Source of the DNA: Candidatus Enterococcus moelleringii
GTDB lineage: Bacteria; Bacillota; Bacilli; Lactobacillales; Enterococcaceae
DNA: 64,000 bases
Direction of reading: 5' to 3'
Assembly (NCBI RefSeq): GCF_017377575.1
Contig: NZ_JAFREM010000018.1
Span: forward strand, 1 to 64,000
Shown here: one piece after another, positions 9,250-18,797 of the stretch
Layout of the letters: each line of letters starts with the position of its first letter
Numbering within the stretch: the first letter of the stretch is position 1
Notes under the pieces: generated by a model
Told to the model about the DNA's origin: nothing
Databases searched by the model: none
The model's input: only the letters and a program-made list of their open reading frames with translations
Program-made: the position numbers and the translations under genes

Positions 9250-9262
9250 TATAATAGTAGAA

Positions 9263-9308
9263 AGCCGCAAGAGTTTGAATCACGAATCTCTTGCGGCTGT
9301 TCTTTTTT
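9263..9308 (+). terminator. Terminator after the sortase gene
   Basis: An 11-base perfect stem, AGCCGCAAGAG at 9263-9273 pairing with CTCTTGCGGCT at 9288-9298, is followed by TCTTTTTT. It closes the WxL/sortase cluster and lies between convergent genes, so it may also act on the minus strand. Confidence 0.85.
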
Positions 9309-9323
9309 GGAAACGCCCATAAC

Positions 9324-9842
9324 CTAATCCACAACCTCAGCATAAAAATACCTCTTAATCTGCCGATAATCCTCCATTGACGAATGTCCGCTCTTCAAAT
9401 GCAGCAACTCAAAGGTGGCACCCAACACCTCGACAAAATCATCCTTACCTTCAAAGCCGTTTTTCTGATAAAAGTTTTTGCGGTGGATTCGTTCTTCCTT
9501 GTTTTCGACGTCCTCTAAGATTTCTTCGATCAGTAGCATAAACTTATAGTCTCGATATTTTTCCTGCATCGCTTGCATCATCTGATGACCATATCCTTGC
9601 GAACGAATCGCTGGGTCGACAGCAAAGTAAAAAATATAGACAATCCCAGCATCCACAGTGTAATAGGTCATTCCTACCACCCGATTTTCTTGGATCAATC
9701 CGCCAAAATGACCTTTTCCAAGCCTAGCCATCTCCACCAGCCAGTCAAAGGGATGCTGCTCTTCTTTCGGGAACGACGCGAGATAAATTACCTTCACTTC
9801 AGCCAACAGGTCTGAATGAATTGAAATTTCTGTAAATTGCAC
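9324..9842 (-). CDS. GNAT-family N-acetyltransferase
   Basis: A 172-residue protein with the acetyl-CoA-binding motif of GNAT enzymes (RSQGYG, about residues 82-87) preceded by the beta strand FYFAVDPAI. The C-terminal part keeps the RHRKNFYQKNGF-like helix-strand typical of the fold. The ATG is preceded by AAAGGAGGATTC on the minus strand. It is a single gene, convergent with the sortase cluster. The substrate cannot be told from the sequence. Confidence 0.75.
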   Translation of the reverse strand: MQFTEISIHSDLLAEVKVIYLASFPKEEQHPFDWLVEMARLGKGHFGGLIQENRVVGMTYYTVDAGIVYIFYFAVDPAIRSQGYGHQMMQAMQEKYRDYKFMLLIEEILEDVENKEERIHRKNFYQKNGFEGKDDFVEVLGATFELLHLKSGHSSMEDYRQIKRYFYAEVVD

Positions 9843-9945
9843 CAGCGTGAATCCTCCTTTTAAAACTTTTCTTCATCATAAAGAATCGCTAAACAAAAAG
9901 CCAATAAATTTTGTCAAAAAATCATGCAGGCAACTAAGCAATAGC

Positions 9946-9976
9946 TTGACTTCTTTTCCAGATGATGAAATAGTAA
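9946..9976 (+). promoter_or_regulatory. Possible hemW promoter
   Basis: TTGACT at 9946-9951 with a weak -10 (AATAGT at 9969-9974, 17-base spacing) lies about 70 bases before the hemW ATG. The -10 is poor. Confidence 0.3.
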
Positions 9977-10042
9977 GGAAGGCTTTTGGTGAATGCTGCC
10001 AAGCAACCCTCAAGAAGTTTGTTATTTGAAAGGAACTTAAGT

Positions 10043-11212
10043 ATGCCAAATTTACATAAATCAGGCGCGGAGGATATCTCCGCCTATATCCATATACCGT
10101 TTTGCGAACACATCTGCTACTACTGCGATTTTAACAAGGTTTTTATTGAAGGACAGCCGGTGGATGAATACATCGAAGCACTTTTAAAGGAAGCCCAACT
10201 GCTGCATCAGCAATATCCGGCAGCTTCCAGCAAGACCCTTTACGTGGGTGGCGGCACACCGACTTCATTGAGTGCGCCCCAACTGGATCGTCTATTAAGC
10301 GGCCTGCGCAACACCTTGCCTTTTACTGAAGGAGAATTCACAGTAGAGGCCAATCCCGGGGACTTAACGGCTGAAAAGCTGGATGTCATGAAAACTTACG
10401 GCGTCAATCGTCTCTCTATGGGGGTGCAGACCTTCGACAATCGTTTACTGAAGAAAATCGGCCGCAAGCACACAGCCGAGGACGTCTATCAGACCATCGC
10501 TTTACTAGAAGAAAAAGACTTCTCCAATGTGTCGATTGATTTGATCTACGCTTTACCCGGCCAATCCTTGGAAAGCTTTCGGGATACAGTCAAGCGAGCT
10601 TTAGAACTGGATTTGCCTCATTATTCCTTGTACTCGCTGATCCTGGAAAACAAGACCATGTTTATGAACTGGGTACGGCGAGGAAAACTGGAGCTGCCGG
10701 ATCAAGAGGTAGAAGCCCAAATGTTTTTAGAAACCATTGAAGCGATGGAAAAAGCCGGCCGCCATCAATACGAAGTCAGCAATTTCGCTAAACCCGGCTT
10801 TGAAAGTCAGCACAACCTGGTCTACTGGAACAACGAAAATTATTACGGTATCGGAGCAGGCGCCAGCGGTTATTTAGGCAACCTCCGCTACAAAAATCAT
10901 GGCCCCATCCAGCACTACTTAAAGCCGCTAAAAGAAAATAAGCTGCCCATGATCGAAGAGGAGCTGCTTACCCGAAAAGCGCAAATTGAAGAAGAAATGT
11001 TTTTGGGTTTACGGAAGCTCTCAGGGGTCAATAAAGAAAAATTTAAGCAAAAATTTAACTGTTCATTGGCAGACATTTACCAGGAAAAAATCGACGTTTT
11101 AGTGGCAGAAGGGCTGCTGAAAGAGACCGCTGAAGCCTTGATGTTAACGCAAAACGGGCTGTTTCGCGGCAACGACGTTTTTGAACAATTTTTAATCGAA
11201 TCCGACAATTAG
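10043..11212 (+). CDS. hemW: Radical SAM haem chaperone HemW
   Basis: A 389-residue radical SAM protein with the cluster motif CEHICYYC (Cys21, Cys25, Cys28; CX3CX2C), the family-typical next residues DFNKVF, then VGGGTPT and the HemW/HemN-like C-terminal domain. HemW proteins resemble oxygen-independent coproporphyrinogen oxidase but bind and deliver haem. The ATG at 10043 has AAAGGA upstream and the usual N-terminus; an in-frame GTG 57 bases upstream is not favoured. Position just before hrcA-grpE-dnaK is the classical Bacillus order. Its stop codon lies inside a CIRCE element. Confidence 0.9.
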   Translation: MPNLHKSGAEDISAYIHIPFCEHICYYCDFNKVFIEGQPVDEYIEALLKEAQLLHQQYPAASSKTLYVGGGTPTSLSAPQLDRLLSGLRNTLPFTEGEFTVEANPGDLTAEKLDVMKTYGVNRLSMGVQTFDNRLLKKIGRKHTAEDVYQTIALLEEKDFSNVSIDLIYALPGQSLESFRDTVKRALELDLPHYSLYSLILENKTMFMNWVRRGKLELPDQEVEAQMFLETIEAMEKAGRHQYEVSNFAKPGFESQHNLVYWNNENYYGIGAGASGYLGNLRYKNHGPIQHYLKPLKENKLPMIEEELLTRKAQIEEEMFLGLRKLSGVNKEKFKQKFNCSLADIYQEKIDVLVAEGLLKETAEALMLTQNGLFRGNDVFEQFLIESDN

Positions 11213-11235
11213 CACTCTCGACCCGAGAGTGCTAA
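11209..11235. promoter_or_regulatory. CIRCE operator 1, consensus-perfect
   Basis: TTAGCACTC, nine bases, then GAGTGCTAA: an exact match to the CIRCE consensus bound by HrcA. It overlaps the hemW stop codon (11210-11212) and lies upstream of the -35 box of the hrcA promoter. Confidence 0.95.
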
Positions 11236-11240
11236 TTTTT
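11211..11240 (+). terminator. hemW terminator formed from CIRCE 1
   Basis: The inverted repeat of CIRCE 1 extends in the RNA to AGCACTCTCG pairing with CGAGAGTGCT and is followed by AATTTTT, so it also has the form of an intrinsic terminator for hemW. Confidence 0.6.
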
Positions 11241-11252
11241 GCATATAATTAC

Positions 11253-11280
11253 TTGACTTCCTGTGTCAATGTGATATATT
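11253..11280 (+). promoter_or_regulatory. Vegetative promoter of the hrcA-dnaK operon
   Basis: TTGACT at 11253-11258, 16 bases, then TATATT at 11275-11280. The second CIRCE starts 10 bases downstream, covering the expected start of transcription. Confidence 0.85.
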
Positions 11281-11290
11281 AGTAATCGGG

Positions 11291-11317
11291 TTAGCACTTA
11301 TCAAGAAAGAGTGCTAA
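11291..11317. promoter_or_regulatory. CIRCE operator 2
   Basis: TTAGCACTT, nine bases, then GAGTGCTAA: one mismatch from consensus. It lies between the promoter and the hrcA ribosome site, the standard place for HrcA repression. Confidence 0.95.
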
Positions 11318-11333
11318 CAAGAGGGTGAAGATC

Positions 11334-12377
11334 ATGTTAACGGAACGACAAAATTTAATTCTTAGTTTAATCATCCAACAATTTACCACCAGCGGACAAC
11401 CCGTTGGCTCAAAGAAATTGATGGAAGAAGGCGTCAATGCCAGTTCAGCTACTATTAGAAATGACATGAAGGCATTGGAAGAATATGGTTTGTTGGAAAA
11501 GACACATTCTTCTTCTGGACGAATCCCATCAATGAAGGGCTATCGCTATTATGTTGATCACCTGCTGAAGCCAGGAATGGTGACAGATCAAGAAGTGGAT
11601 CAAATCCGCTCCTCTTTAAGGAAGGATATCCACGAGATTGACGACATTATTCGTCAGTCTGCCGACATTCTTTCTCAAGTGACCAGCTACACGGCGTTTT
11701 CTTTAGGCCCTGAGATGAAGGATCGCAAGCTGACCGGCTTTCGGATTGTCCCATTGAATGACAAGCAGATCTTAGCGATTATCGTAACCGACCGCGGCAA
11801 CGTGGAAAGCCAGGTGTTTCGCATTCCCGACAACGTGGAAAGCAGCGACCTGGAAAAAATGGTGGCGATTATCAATGACCGCTTAGTGGGTGAACCCCTG
11901 CTGACGGTGTATCAGAAGCTGCGGACGGAAATTCCGATGATTTTGCATCGTTATTTTCAAACCACCGACGGCATCTCGCACCTGTTTGATGTCGTGTTGA
12001 ATGAAGCCTTTGAAGATAAGGTCTTTGTCAGCGGCGGCATGAACATTCTCAACTACAATCATGATCCAGATGTACAGCAGTTCAAGACGATGTATTCGTT
12101 AATGCAAGACCCTAGCAAGTTAACGCAGCTTTTGCAGCCTTCTACCGCGCCGATTCATATTCGGATTGGTACTGAGCTGGGCAATGAACTTTTTGATAAT
12201 ATGAGCCTGATTCAAGCAAGTTACGAGATCGAGGGACATGGAAAAGGTATAATCGGTTTGTTGGGTCCAGCAAATATGCCTTATTCCCGAATGTTCAGTT
12301 TGATTGACGTATTCCGCAAGGAGCTTGGAAGCAAGTTGGCGGACTATTATCGTTCGCTTGACCGACCAGATCAATAA
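11334..12377 (+). CDS. hrcA: Heat-inducible transcription repressor HrcA
   Basis: A 347-residue repressor of the class I heat-shock genes. The N-terminal winged helix is clear (TERQNLILSLIIQQF, then GSKKLMEEG and SSATIRNDMKALEEYGLLEKTH-type residues), followed by the HrcA dimerisation and GAF-like domains. The ATG at 11334 follows AGAGGGTGA; a GTG at 11325 lies within that site. It binds CIRCE, and two CIRCE copies flank its own promoter, so it represses itself and the genes downstream. First gene of the operon hrcA-acidic protein-grpE-dnaK. Confidence 0.95.
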   Translation: MLTERQNLILSLIIQQFTTSGQPVGSKKLMEEGVNASSATIRNDMKALEEYGLLEKTHSSSGRIPSMKGYRYYVDHLLKPGMVTDQEVDQIRSSLRKDIHEIDDIIRQSADILSQVTSYTAFSLGPEMKDRKLTGFRIVPLNDKQILAIIVTDRGNVESQVFRIPDNVESSDLEKMVAIINDRLVGEPLLTVYQKLRTEIPMILHRYFQTTDGISHLFDVVLNEAFEDKVFVSGGMNILNYNHDPDVQQFKTMYSLMQDPSKLTQLLQPSTAPIHIRIGTELGNELFDNMSLIQASYEIEGHGKGIIGLLGPANMPYSRMFSLIDVFRKELGSKLADYYRSLDRPDQ

Positions 12378-12391
12378 AGGAGCTGTTGGCA

Positions 12392-12598
12392 ATGAGCGAC
12401 AAAGAATTTGATAAAGAAGCTGTCGATATGTCCGGTGTTTCTGAAGAAGAAGCCGAGGCAGTCGAAAAAGCTTTTAAAAATAAAAACACCCAGTATGATC
12501 AATTTTCCGAAGACGCCGTAGATGATTCCGGTATGACTGAAGAACAGACGGAAGCTTTTGCGGAAGCGTACGAAGAAAGCAAAAAAGAAAAGCTATAA
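12392..12598 (+). CDS. Small acidic protein with duplicated motif, in the heat-shock operon
   Basis: A 68-residue, strongly acidic protein between hrcA and grpE. It is built from two related halves: DKEAVDMSGVSEEEAEAVEK (about residues 7-26) and SEDAVDDSGMTEEQTEAFAE (about 37-56), each with the pattern (E/D)AVD-SG-(S/T)EE--EA--. No signal peptide or membrane segment. The ATG has AAGGAG about 9 bases upstream. It should be heat-induced through the upstream CIRCE sites. I do not recognise the family. Its place suggests a link to chaperone work, but that is inference. The paired motifs might be a helical repeat or a metal-binding acidic module. Confidence 0.75.
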   Translation: MSDKEFDKEAVDMSGVSEEEAEAVEKAFKNKNTQYDQFSEDAVDDSGMTEEQTEAFAEAYEESKKEKL

Positions 12599-12652
12599 GT
12601 TTTACTCCCTGCTGATGCAAATCAAAACAAGGGAAGAAAGGTGGGCCCAATT

Positions 12653-13177
12653 GTGAGTGAAAAAGAAGTAGAAAAAAATGAAGAGCTGGAAGTTGAAGAA
12701 ACCGAAGCAACCGAAGAAGTGGAAGCTTCACAAGAAGAGCTTTTACAGGCCAAAGTGGACGAACTTGAGGACCAGTATTTGAGAGCACGAGCGGAGATTG
12801 CCAATATCACCAACCGCAACCGCAACGAAAGAGAACAATTGCAAAAATACCGTTCTCAAGACTTAGGTAAAAAACTGATTCCAGTCATTGATAACTTGGA
12901 ACGGGCAATGGAAACCGAAGTAGCTGATGATCAAGGCCAAAGCTTGAAAAAAGGTGTGGAAATGACCTTGGAAAGCTTGCGTCATGCCTTAAAAGAAGAA
13001 GGCATTGAAGAAATCAAGGCGGACGGCGAAGCCTTCGACCCGAATCTTCACCAAGCCCTGCAAACTATGCCGGCAGAAGACGGTGTGGCCGCAGACACAA
13101 TTATTCAAGTCTTGCAAAAAGGCTATAAACTTCACGATCGTGTGTTACGCCCAGCAATGGTTATCGTAGCACAATAA
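12653..13177 (+). CDS. grpE: Nucleotide exchange factor GrpE
   Basis: A 174-residue co-chaperone: an acidic, poorly ordered N-terminus, a long coiled coil (about 30-100), and the beta-rich head with the conserved FDPNLHQAL and [14 protein letters not shown] segments. It drives ADP release from DnaK. The GTG at 12653 is chosen because AAAGGTGG lies about 8 bases upstream; the GTG at 12641 is inside that site. It lies in the hrcA operon 33 bases before dnaK. Confidence 0.93.
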   Translation: MSEKEVEKNEELEVEETEATEEVEASQEELLQAKVDELEDQYLRARAEIANITNRNRNEREQLQKYRSQDLGKKLIPVIDNLERAMETEVADDQGQSLKKGVEMTLESLRHALKEEGIEEIKADGEAFDPNLHQALQTMPAEDGVAADTIIQVLQKGYKLHDRVLRPAMVIVAQ

Positions 13178-13186
13178 TATAGATAA

Positions 13187-15040
<1,854 letters not shown>

Positions 15041-15053
15041 TTAGCCAGTCGAT

Positions 15054-15083
15054 AAAAAGCCAAAGTCATCGCTTTGGCTTTTT
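15054..15083 (+). terminator. dnaK terminator
   Basis: AAAAAGCCAAAG (15054-15065) pairs with CTTTGGCTTTTT (15072-15083), which ends in a T run. It separates dnaK from dnaJ. Confidence 0.85.
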
Positions 15084-15152
15084 ATTTTCCATTAAAAAAT
15101 TGGCTTTTGCACCAAAAAATATCGGGAAAATATGCGTATTGATTTTGAATTA

Positions 15153-15161
15153 TGATACAAT
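15153..15161 (+). promoter_or_regulatory. Extended -10 promoter of dnaJ
   Basis: TGATACAAT has the TGnTACAAT form of an extended -10, 33 bases before the dnaJ ATG. No CIRCE is visible here, so dnaJ appears to be a separate unit. Confidence 0.55.
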
Positions 15162-15193
15162 ACATAAGATGTGAATAAGATGGAGGGAAGCCA

Positions 15194-16363
15194 ATGGCTA
15201 ACAAACGAGATTATTATGAAGTCCTAGGAGTGCAAAAAGGGGCTTCAGATGATGAAATCAAAAAAGCGTACCGCAAGCTTTCCAAGAAATACCACCCAGA
15301 TATCAATAAAGAAGCTGATGCTGAAGATAAGTTTAAAGAAATCTCTGAAGCATATGAAGTATTAAGTGATGCGCAAAAACGGGCAGCCTATGATCAATAC
15401 GGTCATGCTGGTACCGATCCAAACTTTGGTGGCGGAGCTGGAGGCTTTGGCGGATTTGGTGGAGCAGGCGGTTTCGGCGGCGGCAATGCGGGATTCGGCT
15501 TTGAAGATATTTTTGAATCATTCTTTGGAGGCGGCGGTGGTCGTCAAGCCGATCCAAACGCACCACGACAAGGCGCAGACTTGCAATATTCTATCAATTT
15601 GGAATTTGAAGAAGCGATCTTCGGTGTGGAAAAAGAAATCAAATACAACCGTGAAGAAGTTTGTCACACTTGTCACGGAAACGGCGCTAAACCTGGTACT
15701 GAACCAGTTGTCTGTCATAAGTGTCACGGCGCAGGAACGGTTAACGTGGAACACCAAACACCACTTGGCCGCGTAATGAGCCGTCAAACCTGTGATGTAT
15801 GTCACGGAACTGGTAAAGAAATCAAAGACCCATGTCCTACTTGTCATGGTTCAGGTCACGAAAAACGCCCTCACACTGTGAAGGTTAACGTGCCTGCCGG
15901 CGTAGAAGATGGTCAACAAATGCGTTTAGCCGACCAAGGGGAAGCTGGTGTAAACGGCGGACCTTACGGCGATCTGTATGTAGTCTTCAAGGTTTCTCAA
16001 AGCGACATTTTCGATCGAGAAGGCGCAGAAATTTACTACACCTTGCCACTAAGCTTTGTCCAAGCAGCACTAGGGGATGAAGTGGCGGTACCAACCGTTC
16101 ACGGCGACGTGAAGTTGAAAATTCCGGCTGGAACCCAAACCGGCACGAAATTCAGACTTCGCGGAAAAGGTGCGCCAAAATTACGAGGTAATTCAACCGG
16201 TGACCAACAAGTAACCGTGCAAATTATCACACCTCGCAACCTAAATGATCAGCAAAGAGACGCTTTGCGTGCTTTCGCTGAAGCGGGTGGACAAAAAGTA
16301 ACTGAACAAAAAGACGAAGGATTCTTTGGCAAAGTCAAAGACGCTTTCGGCGGTAAAAAATAG
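15194..16363 (+). CDS. dnaJ: Co-chaperone DnaJ (Hsp40)
   Basis: A 389-residue type I DnaJ with all parts present: J domain with HPD at 34-36, Gly/Phe-rich segment (about 75-125), four zinc-binding repeats ([32 protein letters not shown]) and the C-terminal substrate-binding domains. It stimulates the DnaK ATPase and delivers substrates. The ATG follows TGGAGGGAAGCCA. It is separated from dnaK by a terminator and has its own promoter. Confidence 0.97.
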   Translation: MANKRDYYEVLGVQKGASDDEIKKAYRKLSKKYHPDINKEADAEDKFKEISEAYEVLSDAQKRAAYDQYGHAGTDPNFGGGAGGFGGFGGAGGFGGGNAGFGFEDIFESFFGGGGGRQADPNAPRQGADLQYSINLEFEEAIFGVEKEIKYNREEVCHTCHGNGAKPGTEPVVCHKCHGAGTVNVEHQTPLGRVMSRQTCDVCHGTGKEIKDPCPTCHGSGHEKRPHTVKVNVPAGVEDGQQMRLADQGEAGVNGGPYGDLYVVFKVSQSDIFDREGAEIYYTLPLSFVQAALGDEVAVPTVHGDVKLKIPAGTQTGTKFRLRGKGAPKLRGNSTGDQQVTVQIITPRNLNDQQRDALRAFAEAGGQKVTEQKDEGFFGKVKDAFGGKK

Positions 16364-16375
16364 TTAAGAACGAAT

Positions 16376-16417
16376 ATAGGCCCAATCGGATGATTTTTCC
16401 GGTCGGGCCTATTTTTT
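16376..16417 (+). terminator. dnaJ terminator
   Basis: ATAGGCCC (16376-16383) pairs with GGGCCTAT (16405-16412), followed by TTTTTT. Confidence 0.85.
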
Positions 16418-16488
16418 CTGTGTATCGCTTTATCGAAAGGATGCTATACTTTTACTAAAGAAAGACAAACGAAATTGGGTGAGAGACA

Positions 16489-16974
16489 ATGGAAGACTTC
16501 AGAACCTATTACGACAACTACAAAAGTATCGTGGCTGCGCAGCCGGATTTTATCCCGGATTTACGAAAAAACGTCAAACAAATCGTTGAGCAGAAACAAT
16601 TGATTCCGCTGATGAATGACCTGAAGTGGCTCAAGCTGCAATACGGCATCAAAAAAGACTTCACATTTTCACCTGCTTATTTAGTGAAATGTGTTACTGA
16701 TGAAACTGAACCGGATATTCGTAATTTCAGGAAAAATGTTCCGCGTTATCACGGCGTCTGGTCTAACTATTATGAAGAGGGCATGCCGGTTTTATTTACG
16801 ATCCAGTGGCTGGAGGCGTATCCGAAATTTGAAAGATTCCAAGGCCGGCTGATTGAAGGTAAAGTTATCGATGAGTCTGAGAAGTTTAAGCAGCTGTTGG
16901 TGGAACTGCGGATTCCCTTTGAACAAATAGGTGACACCTTTAGAATCTACGGCTATAAAAATAAAGGAACATAA
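16489..16974 (+). CDS. Uncharacterised cytoplasmic protein
   Basis: A 161-residue protein without signal peptide or membrane segment. It is rich in aromatic residues (LKWLKLQYGIKKDF, YHGVWSNYYEEGMP) and looks like a compact globular protein. The ATG is preceded by GGGTGAGAGACA, and an extended -10 (TGCTATACT, 16442-16450) lies 40 bases upstream, so it seems monocistronic. I cannot name the family. It is flanked by dnaJ and the AtuA-like pair, which gives no clear hint of function. Confidence 0.7.
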   Translation: MEDFRTYYDNYKSIVAAQPDFIPDLRKNVKQIVEQKQLIPLMNDLKWLKLQYGIKKDFTFSPAYLVKCVTDETEPDIRNFRKNVPRYHGVWSNYYEEGMPVLFTIQWLEAYPKFERFQGRLIEGKVIDESEKFKQLLVELRIPFEQIGDTFRIYGYKNKGT

Positions 16975-17005
16975 ATTCTTGCACACAAGAATTTATGTTC
17001 CTTTT
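16963..17005. terminator. Bidirectional terminator
   Basis: A perfect 19-base stem (16963-16981 with 16986-17004) with a CACA loop is bounded by A's on one side and T's on the other. It lies between convergent genes, and the upstream gene's stop codon is inside the stem. Confidence 0.93.
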
Positions 17006-17008
17006 CAG

Positions 17009-17326
17009 TTAAGCTTTTTCCGGCAGCTCCAGAGTCAAAAGATTGGCATATTGCTGAGAACCATGCATATCACTTTCCCCCACACTTCCTTGCGGCCAAG
17101 GACGAGGGATGGTGATCTTGAATCCCCGCGCTGCCTCAAAGCTTTCGAAGGTAATAATATCTTCCGGGTCAATTTGATACAAGTCAGCAAAGACTTCCTT
17201 GGTCAGGACATTGCTATCGATAAAAAATTGATAATCCTCTTGCGTCTTAAATAGGATATCAAAGGTTATTTCGAAAGGACCAGAATTCTTACTGCGAATA
17301 ACTTGGGCTAATTCTTGTAATTTCAT
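17009..17326 (-). CDS. DUF4387 family protein, partner of AtuA-like protein
   Basis: A 105-residue protein with the family marks of DUF4387: RSKNSGPFEITFDILF at residues 11-26 and TIPRPWPQGSVGESDMHGSQQ near the C-terminus. Members are nearly always encoded next to an AtuA/DUF1446 protein; here the start lies 2 bases after that gene, and its AAGGAGGTC ribosome site encodes the last residues of the AtuA-like protein, so the pair is coupled. The biochemical role is not established. Confidence 0.8.
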   Translation of the reverse strand: MKLQELAQVIRSKNSGPFEITFDILFKTQEDYQFFIDSNVLTKEVFADLYQIDPEDIITFESFEAARGFKITIPRPWPQGSVGESDMHGSQQYANLLTLELPEKA

Positions 17327-17328
17327 AA

Positions 17329-18690
17329 TTAGTTGACCTCCTTAACGGTAACTGGAAATTGAGCAGTCGGATCGCTGATCGTCATCAAATGATAGACGTT
17401 GAATTGGCACACTTTACCCAAAGGAATTTCTAACGGCGTAAAAGGCATACCCACATTTCCAGAAGTTGCTACCCGATTCGGATAATGATAATGCAGCAAG
17501 GTTGTCCGAATACGATTCACGATTAGCTGTGCCATTTCTTGAGTCGGTGAAGCTACTTCAGCAATTACACACAGTTCGTGGCCTAACTCGTTTGATAAAG
17601 ACTCCAAGTTTTTCATAATGGCATTTTTACCGTATGGATGGAAAATGATTTGGCTTTGTTCGCATTCCTCCGGCAGCTCAGTTTCCGTTTGTTTTTGCAC
17701 ATAGTCTAGGACATCATCCAGCTGACTGATCAAAATTGGGTCCCGCAAGCCCATCACGGTAATGGAACGGTAGCCAACGACTTTCGCTCCTTCTAATTTG
17801 ATCTGGTACTCTTCAGTGGGAACAAAAACACTTCCTGATACTCGGGCAATTCGCTCCGTTTCGGCTTCAAATTTGCAGTCCTTTAGCAGTAAAGCCCCGC
17901 CTGGTCCCGGCAAATGGGTGGGACTACTTTTTTCGTACATCGTATGGGCAGCAACGGTATGAGGCAGAGCTTTTGAGTTCGGATTCATCGGTTCAATTAA
18001 GAAATGATCTTTACGCAAGGTACCCAGGGCAGTTTTACCAGCCGGCACGCAGCAAATCGCACCACATTCAATGATTTTCCCCATATGCCAAGCTAAAGCC
18101 GGATCAAAGCCGTAGTAAATTCCCACAGCAGCAGTTGGGGCCGGGTCATAGCTTCGTCCCCCGACAATCACATCAGGAAAGCCGGCTTTATCCTGTAGTA
18201 AAGCAAGATAAGGTTCAGCCCCCATTTGAGCGGTAACGACAGTGGCTTGCTCAATTTCTTCATCAGTTAATTCCGACACGTTGGTCATTGCAGCAACTTT
18301 TCCAGCTTGTAAAGCATCTTTGATTTGATCCTTTGGAATATCACTATAGATCGAAGCGATTTTAAGGGTCAATCCCTGATCCTGGGCAATTTTTTCGATG
18401 ATTTCTACAAACAAATCCACGTGCTGATTGGTGCCGTCTCCGCCAGCTGAGCTGATAATCAACGGAATGCCCGCTTCTTTTGCGGCTGGGACTAAGATCG
18501 CTAGCTCTTTTTCATAGGCAGCTTCAGGGCAGGTCATCTCGCCTAATGCCAGTTTTTGCGGTCCACTATCGGTGGAGCCAGCATCCACCACAACAGCATG
18601 AGGCTCCCGCGCCATTCCTCGTTTGAAATCTTCAATTGGAAACCCATAACCTAACATGCCGTTTGGAACTAAAATACGCAGTTCATCCAT
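17329..18690 (-). CDS. AtuA-like protein (DUF1446)
   Basis: A 453-residue cytoplasmic protein of the acyclic terpene utilisation AtuA family, recognised by VVDAGSTDSGPQKLALG near residue 35-51, SSAGGDGTNQH, IVGGRSYDPAP and HTMYEKSSPTHLPGPGG. The family's reaction is unknown; AtuA was named from Pseudomonas citronellol/geranyl-CoA catabolism. None of the biotin carboxylase or acyl-CoA genes of that pathway is nearby. The ATG follows GGAGGAATTTAC. A divergent LysR gene probably controls it. Confidence 0.82.
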   Translation of the reverse strand: MDELRILVPNGMLGYGFPIEDFKRGMAREPHAVVVDAGSTDSGPQKLALGEMTCPEAAYEKELAILVPAAKEAGIPLIISSAGGDGTNQHVDLFVEIIEKIAQDQGLTLKIASIYSDIPKDQIKDALQAGKVAAMTNVSELTDEEIEQATVVTAQMGAEPYLALLQDKAGFPDVIVGGRSYDPAPTAAVGIYYGFDPALAWHMGKIIECGAICCVPAGKTALGTLRKDHFLIEPMNPNSKALPHTVAAHTMYEKSSPTHLPGPGGALLLKDCKFEAETERIARVSGSVFVPTEEYQIKLEGAKVVGYRSITVMGLRDPILISQLDDVLDYVQKQTETELPEECEQSQIIFHPYGKNAIMKNLESLSNELGHELCVIAEVASPTQEMAQLIVNRIRTTLLHYHYPNRVATSGNVGMPFTPLEIPLGKVCQFNVYHLMTISDPTAQFPVTVKEVN

Positions 18691-18721
18691 GTAAATTCCT
18701 CCTATTTATTCTAATAACTCT

Positions 18722-18766
18722 ATTGTATAATCAAGAGTGAGGATCGTCTAATACGATTAAACGATC
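18722..18766 (-). promoter_or_regulatory. AtuA-operon promoter with overlapping LysR-type operator
   Basis: Reading the minus strand, TTAGAC (18746-18751) and TACAAT (18722-18727) are spaced 18 bases. ATCGT-CTAAT-ACGAT at 18743-18757 is a T-N11-A palindrome of LysR type covering the -35, with a further ACGAT half-site at 18761-18765. Confidence 0.55.
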
Positions 18767-18797
18767 AAGAGTATCTGTTAAACCGATAGGAGAAAAC

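Noticed and set aside
15366-15847. Overlapping ORFs on both strands in the Gly/Phe and zinc region of dnaJ
   Set aside because: Shadow frames of a repetitive coding sequence; no initiation signals.
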